From NCBI RefSeq assembly GCF_017114985.1, contig NZ_JABXKP010000012.1:1-64000 (forward strand): a stretch of DNA of 64,000 nt. The letters run 5' to 3'. The notes under the pieces were generated by a model. It ran no database searches and was not told where the DNA came from. It saw nothing but the letters and a program-made list of their open reading frames with translations. The first letter of the stretch is position 1; the number at the start of each line of letters is the position of its first letter. A program made the position numbers and the translations under genes. This DNA comes from Nostoc sp. JL33. GTDB taxonomy: Bacteria > Cyanobacteriota > Cyanobacteriia > Cyanobacteriales > Nostocaceae. Below, in pieces: positions 55,601 through 64,000 of this stretch.

Positions 55601-58119
55601 TGCATCTGCTCAAAATTACCACCTAGATAGGCTGCCTCTGCGGCTCCTTCATATAAACCTATGGTTAAGGTATATTCAGTTTGCCAAGCATCTACATTTA
55701 AAAGTTCTATCCCATTTGTGAAGTACTTAAGAGCAGCTTCGTAAGCTGTAGAAGCTTTAGCTTTTCGCCCTGCAATTAAATTTAATCGTGCCAATTCAGT
55801 TTTTTCAGATTGCTTTATTAGGTTAACAATACCTACATTCAACTGATTGACGATATCAAAAATATTGGCTTCTATTTCCCCCTTAGGTATATTTTGCAGA
55901 AGCAATTGCCCTATTTTTAAATGAGTAGATTTTTTTTGCTCTTCTGGAATTAACGAATATGCTGCTTGTTGTACTCTGTCATGCAAGAACTTATAACCCA
56001 CCCGTGAAGTATCGAAATTTAAATTAACCGCTTCTTCTTGATTAAAAACTAAAGGAATACGATAAGCTTCACTTAAAGGCAGAATTAATCCCGCTTGCAA
56101 AGCCGAGTGTAAATCATTTGCTGTCAAAGAAGCTGATTTTTCATTGACTATCGATAAAACATCCAGACTAAATTTGTCACCTACACAAGCTGCTAATTTT
56201 AAAACATCTTGGGTAAACTTTGGTAGCTTTTCAACTCGGCTGGCAACTAACTCAACTACATTTTTTTCGCTTATTCCAATTGCTTGAATATCCTCTAGGC
56301 TCCATTGCCATTTAACATTTAAAAAGTCAAATATTAATAGCTTTTCTTGATGAAGCGCCTGAATTAGTTGTGTTATAAAAAATGGATTCCCACCTGTCTT
56401 ATTAAAAACTAATTCAGCTAATTGAATAATGTTTTTGTTAAAAGCTCTGGTTTCTGTATCCTGCTTAAACTCTGTTTGTTGTAAAGTCTCAGCAACTAGA
56501 TTAGTCACATTCTCTAAATTTAAAGGTTGCAATACAAGATTATTCACAACCGTGCCATTCTTCTTAATTTCTTCTATTTTTTGGATTAAAGGATGTGCCG
56601 GACTAACTTCATTATCTCTATATGCACCAATAAATAGCAAATATTTGCTGTCAGTGTCAGTAATCAAGAGTTGGATTAAATTTAAGGTGGCTGAATCTGC
56701 CCATTGCAAATCATCTAAAAAGATGACTAAGGGGTGTTCTTTTTGAGTAAAAACTTGGATAAATTCTTTAAAAACATAATTGAAGCGGTTTTGTGATTCT
56801 GTTGCTCCAATTTGGGCAACTTCCGGCTGTGTACCGATAATTAATTCTACTTCTGGAATTACGTCTGTGATCACCTTTCCATTTGTTCCTAAAGCTGATA
56901 AGATTTTATTCCGCCATATTTCTATTTTCTGATTATTTTCTGTGAGCAGATACTGCATTAAATAAGCAAAAGCTTGAATTAAAGAAGCATAAGGTATATT
57001 TCGCTTTAATTGGTCAAATTTACCAGAAATAAAGTATCCTTGTCTGCGAGTAATCGGTTTATTAACTTCGTTTACTAAAACTGATTTGCCAATGCCAGAA
57101 TAACCAGAAACTAGCATCATTTCTACCCCCCTTAGTCCCCCCTTACCAAGGGGGGATTCAGGGGGGTTAGCAACGCGCTCAAATGCAGCTAACAGTTCAT
57201 TAACTTGTTGTTCACGACCATATAATTTTTGGGGGATTAATAGCTGGCTCAAGATATCTAAACGACCTGGAACAAAATCAGCAATTATCCCCTTAGTTTT
57301 TAACTGGTTGAGACACGATTCTAAATCGGCTAGTAATCCTGTAGCACTTTGATATCTGTCTTCCGCATTTTTTGCCATCAGCTTCATCACAATTTCAGAG
57401 ATAACGCTAGGAATTTGTGGATTTAATAACTGCGGGTTTATCGGTTGAAGGGCAATGTGACTATAAACTATTTCTAGGGGATCTTCGCTAAAAAATGGTG
57501 TTTGCTCTGTGAGCATTTCATATAAAGTCACACCAAGAGAATAAAAGTCAGTGCGATAATCAAGAATACGATTCATTCTCCCAGTTTGTTCGGGAGACAT
57601 ATAAGCAAGTGTGCCTTCAACGCAGTTAGGATTATTAAATTGGGGGTTTTCCTTATTCAGGCGGGAGGCTATACCAAAGTCAGTAAGTTTAACTAGACCT
57701 GTCTGGGAGTTAATAATGATGTTACTGGGTTTGATATCTTTATGAATAATCTGGTTATTATGCAAATAATCTAAAGCTTTAGTCAGTTGAATAGCAATCT
57801 TTAAATGGTTAATTAAGTCAAGTTTTTCTGTTTGTAGCAGTTGAGTTAAAGACTGACCACCAAAGTCTTCTAACAGCAGCCCCATCCGATTGTTAAAGGT
57901 TTCCAGACTGATGGCTTTAACTATATTGGGATGGTCTAAATATTGCTGAATTTGATACTCATTTTTAAGGCGAGTAAAGGCTTCGAGAGTAGGATATTCG
58001 TTTTTAAGCAGCTTGAGGATAACTCGCTCTTGCGTCTTTGGCGTTTGGGTTTGATAAATAATTGTTTGGATTCCTTCGTGGAGAGTTGAGTTGATTTGGT
58101 ATCCAGTCCGATTTGGCAT
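52636..58119 (-). CDS. giant HstK-type Ser/Thr + histidine kinase (copy C)
   Basis: A 1827-aa signalling protein with the same plan as copies A and B: Ser/Thr kinase (about 5-270, with Lys in VILKLLKN, HKDIKPSNII and a normal TDFGIAS, so DFG is intact), ATPase with Walker A SGYSGIGKS (about 343) and FLDDLQWADS, a long helical TPR-like region (about 620-1320), GAF (about 1370-1530) and histidine kinase with H-box VAGVAHEINNPIGFI (about 1566) plus the ATPase boxes NAIDAL, DNAKGM and GKGTGLGLSI. No PAS domain. Residues about 316-332 (NPPESPLGKGGLRG) come from an intergenic repeat just before Walker A. It is moderately similar to A and B, so an older paralogue. Confidence 0.92.
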   Translation of the reverse strand: MPNRTGYQINSTLHEGIQTIIYQTQTPKTQERVILKLLKNEYPTLEAFTRLKNEYQIQQYLDHPNIVKAISLETFNNRMGLLLEDFGGQSLTQLLQTEKLDLINHLKIAIQLTKALDYLHNNQIIHKDIKPSNIIINSQTGLVKLTDFGIASRLNKENPQFNNPNCVEGTLAYMSPEQTGRMNRILDYRTDFYSLGVTLYEMLTEQTPFFSEDPLEIVYSHIALQPINPQLLNPQIPSVISEIVMKLMAKNAEDRYQSATGLLADLESCLNQLKTKGIIADFVPGRLDILSQLLIPQKLYGREQQVNELLAAFERVANPPESPLGKGGLRGVEMMLVSGYSGIGKSVLVNEVNKPITRRQGYFISGKFDQLKRNIPYASLIQAFAYLMQYLLTENNQKIEIWRNKILSALGTNGKVITDVIPEVELIIGTQPEVAQIGATESQNRFNYVFKEFIQVFTQKEHPLVIFLDDLQWADSATLNLIQLLITDTDSKYLLFIGAYRDNEVSPAHPLIQKIEEIKKNGTVVNNLVLQPLNLENVTNLVAETLQQTEFKQDTETRAFNKNIIQLAELVFNKTGGNPFFITQLIQALHQEKLLIFDFLNVKWQWSLEDIQAIGISEKNVVELVASRVEKLPKFTQDVLKLAACVGDKFSLDVLSIVNEKSASLTANDLHSALQAGLILPLSEAYRIPLVFNQEEAVNLNFDTSRVGYKFLHDRVQQAAYSLIPEEQKKSTHLKIGQLLLQNIPKGEIEANIFDIVNQLNVGIVNLIKQSEKTELARLNLIAGRKAKASTAYEAALKYFTNGIELLNVDAWQTEYTLTIGLYEGAAEAAYLGGNFEQMQQWAEVVQQQATTLLDKVKVYEVQIIASIIQSKQLEAIKIAVSILQLLGISFPNEPTSTDIQQGMDEISTSLKGKAMSNDKPLRVYADLINLPLMTDLNKIAAMRILMGVLPAAFQTAPAMMPIIVCKMVNLSLKYGNTAVSAYGYSLYGLLLCGVQGEIDSGYEFGKLASSLVSQFDSQELKAKILTVVSAHVMHWKEHVRETLTSAMAGYSSGLETGDLEYAGYCGYIYPYHSFWLGKELWVLEKELIAYCESLKKIKQQVALTWNLVYLQTVLNLKGNFENVDCLIGEAYDEQSMLPIHQQVNDLYTINHLFVNKLMLSYIFGEYFKAVENAAIAEKSLGGVTGLFVVPLFYFYDSLAHLAIYHTAKESEKQAILEKVQANQQHMELWATHAPANHLHRFYLVEAERYQVLGQKLEAMDYYENSIAKSQQNGFLQEEALAYELAGKFYQSLGKELIHQTYITKAYYAYIRWGAIAKVKHLESKHTFLVGQTTTIETTTSKIDTIHLTTTTTTNSSLSDFLDFNSFIKFSQAITNEIVLENLLGKLIKILLENTAAQKAVLLLLKDNQLYIEASGNTADDVVTVLRSIPVETYQDLPLSVINYVFRTQQYLVLNDAIITEPFNFDIYIQESQTKSIFCLPIIYQSQLTGIIYLENKLSSGAFVPERVEVLKVLVSQMAIAIENACLYTREQDKSRELEQSIKDLQEAQLQIIQSEKMSSLGNLVAGVAHEINNPIGFITGSIVQAKDVVTDLIDYLQLYREKFPNPGAEIEEKAEEIDIDFLLKDLPKMIDGMTVGTQRIRNISTSLRTFSRADTTSKVLANIHEGIDSTLLILQHRLKADHNRPAIQIMKHYADIPLVKCYLGQLNQVFMNIIANAIDALEEGNIGRSFLEIEEKYPTIINIETNILEDENVVIKIQDNAKGMTEEVKGCIFENLFTTKGVGKGTGLGLSISRQIIVENHGGSLICESVLGQGTQFIISIPILGE

Positions 58120-58303
58120 TGATTTTTGACTATAAAGTTACAAAATTAGCATCACCCCCTGTTCTGTCGTGAAAGGGGTTCTATTTTAATTATTCCCAGT
58201 AGGAGAAAATTATTAACATTGGGATTGCGTACCCAAGGGCTGTAAATTGAAAAGCGATTATTTTCTTGTAACGGAAACCGTGGCTAAAATCCGACTGTAA
58301 CTT

Positions 58304-58840
58304 TTACGCCGATCGCAGATAAGGACACTTTTGCAAAAACCCAGATGCTTTATTATCGGCATCTGGGTTATGAATATGTGCTGGCGTAGGTCGAATAATG
58401 CCGCCAAACAGGTCATCCAACCCATAGGGAGTGAAAAATTGCCATTGGCCTTGTGTATCTTGTCGAACTCCCACAGCAGTAGCGGTGTGCAGCCAATCTG
58501 CGATCGCATCCTCTGTACTACTGTAGGGTCTGCTACCAAGCCGCCAACGGGCAAAACTAGCTTGATTTTTGACATCAAACTGCTGATGAGGAAATTGTTC
58601 TGTGAGAGTCGCCTTTGCTGCTAGTTCTTGGGAACGGTTCCCCTCTATATCAAAGAATGCAATATCAAAATCTTTAATACCTAACCGACAATTCTCGCCA
58701 AAAATCGAATGCCAAACCGTGTTTCGGACTGCACCCCCGGCTAACCACCAGTTAGGTAGATTTAGTTGAGCGATCGCTCTTAATACTGTATCAATAGGTG
58801 TATCAGCTAAAATCATCTGTAGACGAGTGTTACTATTCAT
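58304..58840 (-). CDS. COG3575/DUF925-type nucleotidyltransferase
   Basis: A 178-aa protein of the nucleotidyltransferase fold. It has the WWLAGGAVRNTVWHSIFGE start (GG and S/T-like loop) and the metal-binding acidic motif KDFDIAFFD (two Asp), followed by ARWRLGSRPYSSTEDAIADW and TAVGVRQDTQGQWQFFTPYGLDDLF, all typical of this family. The nucleotide and acceptor are unknown; relatives are stand-alone. Gene neighbours do not help. A stop at 58304 gives a normal family length. Confidence 0.85.
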   Translation of the reverse strand: MNSNTRLQMILADTPIDTVLRAIAQLNLPNWWLAGGAVRNTVWHSIFGENCRLGIKDFDIAFFDIEGNRSQELAAKATLTEQFPHQQFDVKNQASFARWRLGSRPYSSTEDAIADWLHTATAVGVRQDTQGQWQFFTPYGLDDLFGGIIRPTPAHIHNPDADNKASGFLQKCPYLRSA

Positions 58841-59035
58841 ATCAAACTCCTGGGATTGTCAAGTAGAAGGTGAAAATATTATTATTCACATTTGATTAAG
58901 CTTACGGTATTGATAGTCCTGCGGTCACACTTGGCGGGTCGATGTTTTTTAGGCTAACTCCTGAAGTAATAATATAAAGAGAACAGGGTTTTACGGAAGG
59001 TTAAATTGTGAATTTAGAATTTAGAATTTTTATTT

Positions 59036-60304
59036 ATGGAAGATTTATTTGCGCGGCTAGAACGCACACTCAATCCTGAACTGCCAACCCTTTCAGAGTC
59101 ACAACAACAACTTCTACAAGAACTCAGTATTGATCAAAATCAACCCGGTACGATTCTGCATGACTTTCAAACCCTGATAGATTTCTTGCAACCAAATGGA
59201 GTAGAAGTGAGTAGTGTTAATAACCTTCTACCGCTAAAAGTCCTATCAGAACTTAATTCTCGGTTAAGTCACCCAATTGAAACTAAACTCAAACGCCCCG
59301 TACAGAAATCATACCCCTACATTAATGGACTATATCTGTTATTACGCAGTTCTGGGATAGCCCAAATTAGATCCCAAGGGAAGAAGCAAATTTTAATATT
59401 AGACGCAGCCACCTTAGAATCTTGGTCAAATCTCAACCCAACAGAACGCTATTTCAACTTATTAGAAGCCTGGTTGATTTGGGGAAATAACGAAATTTTG
59501 GGTGAGCACCAAGACTCGTTCGGGAATTTATTTAGATGCATTCAACTTTGGCCTCGCGTCCCAGAAAAAGGTTTAAAATTTTCTAAATATGAAGACCAAC
59601 ACGATATTAGTTATTACCCAGGTCTGCATAACGTTGCCCTGTTAGAGTTATTTGGATTTTTATCTATCAAGCAAGGAAAACCACAAGAAGGCAAAGGGTG
59701 GCGAATTACTAGTTTACAACGCTTGCCCTTTGGTGATGCTATGTTGCAATTATTATTTCCTCTGGGGATACGAGGAGAATTACAGGATGATGTCAATGTG
59801 ACTTTTGGAAAATTGCAGTCACATTTACAACCATTCTTTGCAGAATGGAAGCATAATTTATTTGTTCCAAAGCCAGGTTTTACTGATGGTATTTATCTTT
59901 TTAAAGTGTCCGTTTCTAAGGCTTGGAGACGCATCGCCATCCCAGCAAAAAAACCATTAAGCTGGCTAGCAGAGACAATTCTCGATGCTTTTGATTTTGA
60001 CTACGACCATTTATATGAGTTTAGCTATAAAGACCGTTTTGGTCGTATAATCAAAATCGGTCATCCCTACATGGAAACACCCCCATTTGCAGACCAAGTG
60101 CAGATTGGTGACTTGTCTCTAGAACCGGGCGCTAAAATGACTTATCTTTATGATTTTGGTGATAATTGGGAATTTGATGTGCAGTTAGAAGCAATTAATC
60201 CGGCTGATAACAAAATCAAAAAAGCAAAAATTTTAGAAGTTTACGGAAATGCACCTCAACAGTATTGGAGTGAGGACGATGAATTGGATGAAGATGAAGA
60301 ATGA
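59036..60304 (+). CDS. pRiA4b ORF-3-like protein
   Basis: A 422-aa protein. The N-terminal 260 residues are helical and not recognised (with DAATLESWSNLNPTERYFNLLEAWL). The C-terminal part (about 285-415) is the plasmid pRiA4b ORF-3-like domain (PF07929): YLFKVSVSKAWRRIAIPA, LAETILDAFDFDYDHLYEF, and MTYLYDFGDNWEFDVQLE, followed by an acidic tail. The domain is also carried as a passenger by some transposable elements, but no transposase is close. Function unknown. Confidence 0.85.
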   Translation: MEDLFARLERTLNPELPTLSESQQQLLQELSIDQNQPGTILHDFQTLIDFLQPNGVEVSSVNNLLPLKVLSELNSRLSHPIETKLKRPVQKSYPYINGLYLLLRSSGIAQIRSQGKKQILILDAATLESWSNLNPTERYFNLLEAWLIWGNNEILGEHQDSFGNLFRCIQLWPRVPEKGLKFSKYEDQHDISYYPGLHNVALLELFGFLSIKQGKPQEGKGWRITSLQRLPFGDAMLQLLFPLGIRGELQDDVNVTFGKLQSHLQPFFAEWKHNLFVPKPGFTDGIYLFKVSVSKAWRRIAIPAKKPLSWLAETILDAFDFDYDHLYEFSYKDRFGRIIKIGHPYMETPPFADQVQIGDLSLEPGAKMTYLYDFGDNWEFDVQLEAINPADNKIKKAKILEVYGNAPQQYWSEDDELDEDEE

Positions 60305-60442
60305 GGGAGATTTAGAGAGACGTGGACAATAAAAATGTTCCCGTGTGCCCGTGTCTTCTGTTTGTGTCTTCTACAACCAGCTTCAAGATTGAGATAGCTT
60401 TAGTTACAATGAAGCAACACAAATTGTCAAGAGATAAAACCT

Positions 60443-60892
60443 GTGATTCCATATACTGGAGGTTGTCAATGTGGACAAATTGGTTACGAAATTCATGCCC
60501 AACCGTTAACCCTTTACCTATGCCACTGCAAGGAGTGTCAGAAACAATCGTCTAGTGCCTTTGGAATGTCTCTCACAGTACTACGAGATGCTGTTATGAT
60601 TGTTCAGGGAAAACCGAAAGCTTGGACTCGGAAAAATGATAGCGGACGTGAAGTAAATAACCTCTTCTGTGGCGACTGCGGAACGCGATTGTTCCATGAA
60701 CGGACTTACAACCCAAATACTATCAATGTCAAAGCCGGAACGTTAGATGATACAAGTTGGTTACGCCCAGTGGGCAACATTTGGACAGGCAGTGCGTCAT
60801 GGGTAATAATTTCAGACCAATTGCTCAATTATGACGGGCAACCAGAGGATGTTCAGCCATTATGGGAAAAATGGAGACAACAACATCCATAA
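60443..60892 (+). CDS. GFA/CENP-V-family zinc protein
   Basis: A 149-aa protein of the glutathione-dependent formaldehyde-activating enzyme (GFA) fold. Zinc-binding cysteines are visible in YTGGCQCGQIGYEI, LCHCKECQKQSSSAFG (CHC and EC) and FCGDCGTRLFHE. Members bind one or two zinc ions; the enzymatic activity of most is unproven, so the name should not be taken as a reaction. The start is a GTG that gives the standard IPYTGGCQCG beginning. Confidence 0.88.
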   Translation: MIPYTGGCQCGQIGYEIHAQPLTLYLCHCKECQKQSSSAFGMSLTVLRDAVMIVQGKPKAWTRKNDSGREVNNLFCGDCGTRLFHERTYNPNTINVKAGTLDDTSWLRPVGNIWTGSASWVIISDQLLNYDGQPEDVQPLWEKWRQQHP

Positions 60893-61266
60893 ATGCACAA
60901 CTCCCGACATCAGACATCATAATTCTGATAGTTAAGCCAAATGTACAGGTGGTCATTGCCCTCAGTTAGTAGTCTAACTCATGACTGTACCAAACGAGAG
61001 AATGACAAAATTTTCTGAGTAAAGTGCTTTAATGAACATATTAAATTATTTAAAACAGTAATAGTAAACTCAAATTATAAGTCCAGTTTGTATATCATAT
61101 GGATTTCCATAATTGTCTGCAAATCATGTTAATCAAGCTAACGCACTATTAATATTTCCCATGAAAACTTAGTGAACATTTCCAATCAAGTGATTTAAGT
61201 GAAATTAGATAAGTAAGACGATTTTGGTTCATTATCAACACTTTTAAGAGTTATTTATAGACAAGG
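60893..61266. other. intergenic region upstream of cobO
   Basis: An AT-rich 374-bp gap. A nested stem is possible near its start (GTACAG at 60943 with CTGTAC at 60985; AGTTAG at 60964 with CTAACT at 60974). No cobalamin riboswitch signature was seen. The later part is likely promoter sequence. Confidence 0.5.
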
Positions 61267-61269
61267 TTG

Positions 61270-61947
61270 ATGAAAAACGATACACCAGAAGAATTAAACC
61301 CAGACAAAGAGATTGGGCGCTTGATTGATGAAGTCATGTCTTCATCTCTGACTGATGAACAGTATCGCAAAAAGATGCAGCGACGCAAAGAAGTGCAGGA
61401 TTTACGCATAGCACAAGCTGTACCAGAAAAAGGGTTAATTATTGTAAATACTGGTAACGGTAAGGGTAAAACCACTGCGGCTTTGGGGATGGTGTTACGA
61501 TCGCTAGGTCACGGGTATAAAGTAGCGATCATCCAATTCATCAAAGGTAGCTGGGAACCTTCCGAAAAAAGGGTTTTCAGCTATTGGGAAGACCAGATAG
61601 AATTTCACGCAATGGGCGAAGGCTTTACCTGGGAAACTCAAGACCGCGATCGCGATCTTGATAAAGCTAGCGCCGCCTGGGAGAAATCATTAGAATACAT
61701 CCGCAACCCAGACTTTCATCTGGTATTGTTAGACGAAATCAATATCGCTCTCAAAATGGCTTACTTACCAGTAGAAGACGTTTTAGCGGGTTTGGCGCAA
61801 AAACCAGCTAACAAGCACGTTATTCTCACAGGCAGAGGCGCACCGGCTGCTTTAATTGAGCGTGCTGACCTCGTAACAGAAATGACCTTAGTTAAGCACC
61901 CTTTCCGCGATCAAGGTGTTAAGGCGCAACCAGGAATTGAGTATTAA
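61270..61947 (+). CDS. cobO: cob(I)yrinic acid a,c-diamide adenosyltransferase
   Basis: A 225-aa BtuR/CobO-type corrinoid adenosyltransferase, which transfers adenosyl from ATP to the cobalt of corrinoids in B12 synthesis or salvage. The nucleotide-binding P-loop is NTGNGKGKTTAALGMVLRSLGHGYKV; other marks are VAIIQFIKGSWEPSE, the VLLDEINIAL Walker B-like block, and HVILTGRGAPAALIERADLVTEM. An N-terminal extension of about 55 residues with charged helix is present, as in cyanobacterial versions. The ATG at 61270 is preferred over the adjacent TTG. Confidence 0.93.
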   Translation: MKNDTPEELNPDKEIGRLIDEVMSSSLTDEQYRKKMQRRKEVQDLRIAQAVPEKGLIIVNTGNGKGKTTAALGMVLRSLGHGYKVAIIQFIKGSWEPSEKRVFSYWEDQIEFHAMGEGFTWETQDRDRDLDKASAAWEKSLEYIRNPDFHLVLLDEINIALKMAYLPVEDVLAGLAQKPANKHVILTGRGAPAALIERADLVTEMTLVKHPFRDQGVKAQPGIEY

Positions 61948-61955
61948 CTTGAAGA

Positions 61956-62657
61956 TTATTTGCACATTTGCAATGTGCGGCGATCGCTAGCAGTGATAGA
62001 ATTTAACCGATGAAAATCTTGCAGAGCCACGGAGTAAGCATAACTGCTTGACTCATCTTCACCGACCTTAGGCAGTCTGCTGCTTGTAGCTACCTGATTC
62101 GACTGATTAGAGCTGGCTTCATTTGGTGAACCATTAACCGTCATCGCCAACTCTCCTGATCGGTTGAGTGTACCCTGAAAACAATTAAACTCTGATTGGG
62201 GCATATACAATGCACCCGTTACCTTGTCCTGCTGCTTTTGAAATATGATGTAACCTTGACCAAGCTGGTTTGGTTTTGGGGATTGACCATAGAGATAAAC
62301 CCCATCTTTTTCAGGAAAATTCGCTTCTGGTAAAATTCCTGCGCCTTGTGTAGTTCCCTGAGAACCTGGAACCAGCGCGGTGGTTGTAGCTTGTGTTTTT
62401 CCGCTCTTATGGACAAAAAGCTCTCTATCTCCAGAAGCCGCATTTAGTTGACTTCTCTGCTCTCGAACTCTTCTTAGCTGCGACAAAAGAGACGGTTCGG
62501 AGCTTTTGTGAATCTGAGCCGATGATAATGGAGAATCTGTAACTGGTACTACTTGAGTCTGCTTGCCTATAAAGCCCAAACCGAGAAGTAAGCCTAAGCC
62601 CGCGAGGGAAATTACCCACTGACGGGGAGATAATAACTGATGAAGGTTGTTAAGCAC
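61956..62657 (-). CDS. conserved membrane-anchored protein of unknown function
   Basis: A 233-aa protein that I do not recognise as a named family. It has one N-terminal membrane segment (about residues 14-32, WVISLAGLGLLLGLGFIG), then a polar, Ser/Gln-rich stretch (33-120). A compact domain (about 120-180) follows: DGVYLYGQSPKPNQLGQGYIIFQKQQDKVTGALYMPQSEFNCFQGTL, then a low-complexity linker and YAYSVALQDFHRLNSITASDRRTLQMCK. The two Cys and the VTGALYMPQSEF pattern may be family hallmarks. It is convergent with cobO (8-bp gap) and probably exposed to the periplasm. Confidence 0.6.
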   Translation of the reverse strand: MLNNLHQLLSPRQWVISLAGLGLLLGLGFIGKQTQVVPVTDSPLSSAQIHKSSEPSLLSQLRRVREQRSQLNAASGDRELFVHKSGKTQATTTALVPGSQGTTQGAGILPEANFPEKDGVYLYGQSPKPNQLGQGYIIFQKQQDKVTGALYMPQSEFNCFQGTLNRSGELAMTVNGSPNEASSNQSNQVATSSRLPKVGEDESSSYAYSVALQDFHRLNSITASDRRTLQMCK

Positions 62658-63126
62658 CCTACTTCTCCTGTTAAAAAACTAACTAACTTCTCTAGAACTT
62701 ACTTAAATTATAACCAAGTCTTAATTGTCAAAGACTTTGTTAACGACTTATATTACTATTGTCCAAAAAAGAAAACTGTCAAAAACTAAAGTTTTTATTT
62801 AATTTAGCTCAACAATCTTAGATTACCATCAGTTCGAGTATTTATTCTTTATTCCACCTAGAATACGAACAATTACGATTATTTGATTGCTAGAGAATCA
62901 CCGTCCCTTATAGGGCAGTGAGGATGTCAAATCTTAGCTTTTACATTTTTCAGGTAATAAAAATACTGATATTTTTTCTCAGATTTATCTCCGTAGAACT
63001 GGAAGTCGCGGATCTTGTTTCTGACAAATATTTTTCCTGGTTGTCAGCATAAAAAAATCGCCCCCTGAATTCAGGAGGCGGATCACCAAGGTGGTGTAGA
63101 GACGCGAAATTCCGCGTCTCTGGTTA
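62658..63126. other. intergenic region with sigma factor terminator
   Basis: A 469-bp gap. The right part has two hairpins downstream of the sigma gene: the palindrome GAGACGCG ... CGCGTCTC (63099-63120) and a terminator (63051-63080). The left part is AT-rich and should contain the promoter of the unknown gene ending at 61956. Confidence 0.55.
63051..63080 (-). terminator. Rho-independent terminator of the sigma factor gene
   Basis: Read on the minus strand, CGCCTCCTGAATTCAGGGGGCG folds into a strong stem and is followed by A and seven T. It lies about 50 bp past the sigma gene stop. Confidence 0.88.
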
Positions 63127-64000
63127 TTAGCTAGCAACGTATTCTTTGACATTGGCACGACGGCGACGCAGATGAGCCAACGCTTGATGCTCTAACTGAC
63201 GGACGCGTTCACGGCTGAGACTCAATCTCTCACCCACTTTCGCCAATGACATTTCATTACCATCTTCTAAACCAAAGCGTAAGGCTACAACTTCTCGCTG
63301 TTGGGGGGTTAGTTCTGCTAGCAGGTTGTTCAAGTCTTGGCGTAAGAATTCCTGGTTGGTGTAATACTCTGGTGATGGGCCGTCATCTTCGAGCATTTCT
63401 TGCAACTCAGTATCCTGGTTTTCGCCAACTCGCACATCCAAAGACACTGGTTGACGCGCCATATTCAGGTACTCGCGGATCTGAGCAGGTTCTAGTTCTA
63501 GTTCTTTGGCAATTTCGGCTGGAGTCGGCGATCGCCCCAAGGTTTGAGCCAACTCGCGCTGCACTTTTTTGATTTTATTCAGTTTCTCGGTAATGTGGAT
63601 CGGTAACCGGATGGTGCGACCTTGCTGGGCGATCGCGCGGGTAATCGCTTGGCGAATCCACCAGTAAGCATAGGTTGAAAACTTATAACCCCTGGTTGGG
63701 TCAAATTTCTCTACACCCCGCTCTAATCCTAATGTTCCTTCCTGGATTAAATCCAGAAACTCCATATTCCGCTTTTGGTATTTTTTGGCAATAGCAACTA
63801 CCAAGCGCAAATTCGCTTCGATCATTTTTTGCTTTGCCCGCTTACCTTGCGCCACCGTTTGTTGTACTTCCGTTTCCGATTGTTCAACTTGGTCAGCCCA
63901 CTCTGACATATTCGGTTCGCGGTGCAGCTTCTTCGCCAAGGCTTCCTTAGCGTCGATCAGCGTCATCATTTGTTGCACCTGCTTCCCATAGACAATCTCT
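63127..64000 (-). CDS. group 2 RNA polymerase sigma factor (partial, 5' end outside)
   Basis: The C-terminal part of a sigma-70 family factor. Its frame stays open to the window edge ([12 protein letters not shown] precedes residue 1 of the GTG at 63978), so the true start lies beyond 64000. Region 2 is clear ([16 protein letters not shown], the -10 recognition block [19 protein letters not shown]), then region 3 and region 4.2 ([22 protein letters not shown]). It looks like one of the nonessential group 2 sigmas that cyanobacteria use for stress, carbon and nitrogen responses. The exact Sig letter cannot be told from this part alone. Confidence 0.93.
   Translation of the reverse strand, partial: EIVYGKQVQQMMTLIDAKEALAKKLHREPNMSEWADQVEQSETEVQQTVAQGKRAKQKMIEANLRLVVAIAKKYQKRNMEFLDLIQEGTLGLERGVEKFDPTRGYKFSTYAYWWIRQAITRAIAQQGRTIRLPIHITEKLNKIKKVQRELAQTLGRSPTPAEIAKELELEPAQIREYLNMARQPVSLDVRVGENQDTELQEMLEDDGPSPEYYTNQEFLRQDLNNLLAELTPQQREVVALRFGLEDGNEMSLAKVGERLSLSRERVRQLEHQALAHLRRRRANVKEYVAS

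Noticed and set aside
60322-60555. 77-aa frame overlapping the GFA gene
   Set aside because: It overlaps the conserved GFA-family coding sequence in another frame and has no recognisable domain.
60893-61266. Cobalamin riboswitch upstream of cobO
   Set aside because: No B12-box-like GCCACTG or matching architecture was seen in the gap.
63976-63978. GTG at 63978 as the sigma factor start
   Set aside because: The frame continues to the window edge with [10 protein letters not shown], which is typical internal sigma sequence, so the gene is cut by the window.

Overview
The window looks like chromosomal DNA of a filamentous, heterocyst-type cyanobacterium of the Nostoc/Anabaena group. The reasons are the very frequent HIP1 octamer GCGATCGC, the many heptameric tandem repeats and palindromic dispersed repeats between genes, very large HstK-type dual Ser/Thr and histidine kinases, and protein families that are mostly cyanobacterial (DUF1824, DUF4168, long LptC, NYN/LabA-like). 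No rRNA, tRNA, CRISPR array or prophage was recognised.

Layout. 1-3.8 kb (minus): lptC, translationally coupled to an NYN-domain nuclease-like gene, then metG. 4.2-5.9 kb (plus): a lysophospholipid-type acyltransferase and an alpha/beta hydrolase that together resemble the two halves of plant phytyl ester synthase. 5.9-9.4 kb: a small accessory patch with a lone antitoxin, a DUF3349 protein, a PemK-type toxin-antitoxin pair, a membrane protein and a HigBA-type pair with a shortened antitoxin. 9.6-14.7 kb (plus): pepA and the fatty-acid/phospholipid cluster plsX-fabH-fabD. 14.8-26.1 kb (minus): two tandem giant HstK-type kinases; the upstream copy is split by a frameshift at a 9-nt homopolymer. 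26.4-32.1 kb: plsC, an AI-2E family permease, DUF2288, a Uup-like ABC-F ATPase, DUF1824 and a prohibitin-like protein. 32.3-33.6 kb: a lone TnpB with a recognisable right end. 33.7-39.4 kb: a GH31 alpha-glucosidase and a hybrid histidine kinase. 39.8-45.6 kb: DUF4168, holA, a 2H phosphoesterase (DUF1868), then RDD and a polytopic protein divergent from SpoIIM. 46.1-50.2 kb: pstS-pstC-pstA-pstB behind a four-repeat Pho box. 50.5-64 kb: a ferredoxin-like protein, a SnoaL-like protein, a third giant kinase, a nucleotidyltransferase, a pRiA4b ORF-3-like protein, a GFA-family protein, a corrinoid adenosyltransferase, an unknown membrane-anchored protein and the 3' part of a group 2 sigma factor.

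Two themes stand out. First, the three giant kinases: copies A and B are nearly identical at both ends but strongly diverged in the middle, as if sensing parts are diversified while input and output modules are kept alike. Second, the density of small mobile repeats: at least three MITE-like families (one with a perfect 8-bp target duplication), heptamer arrays that overlap start or stop codons, and repeat-derived segments translated in frame inside at least three, probably four, large proteins.
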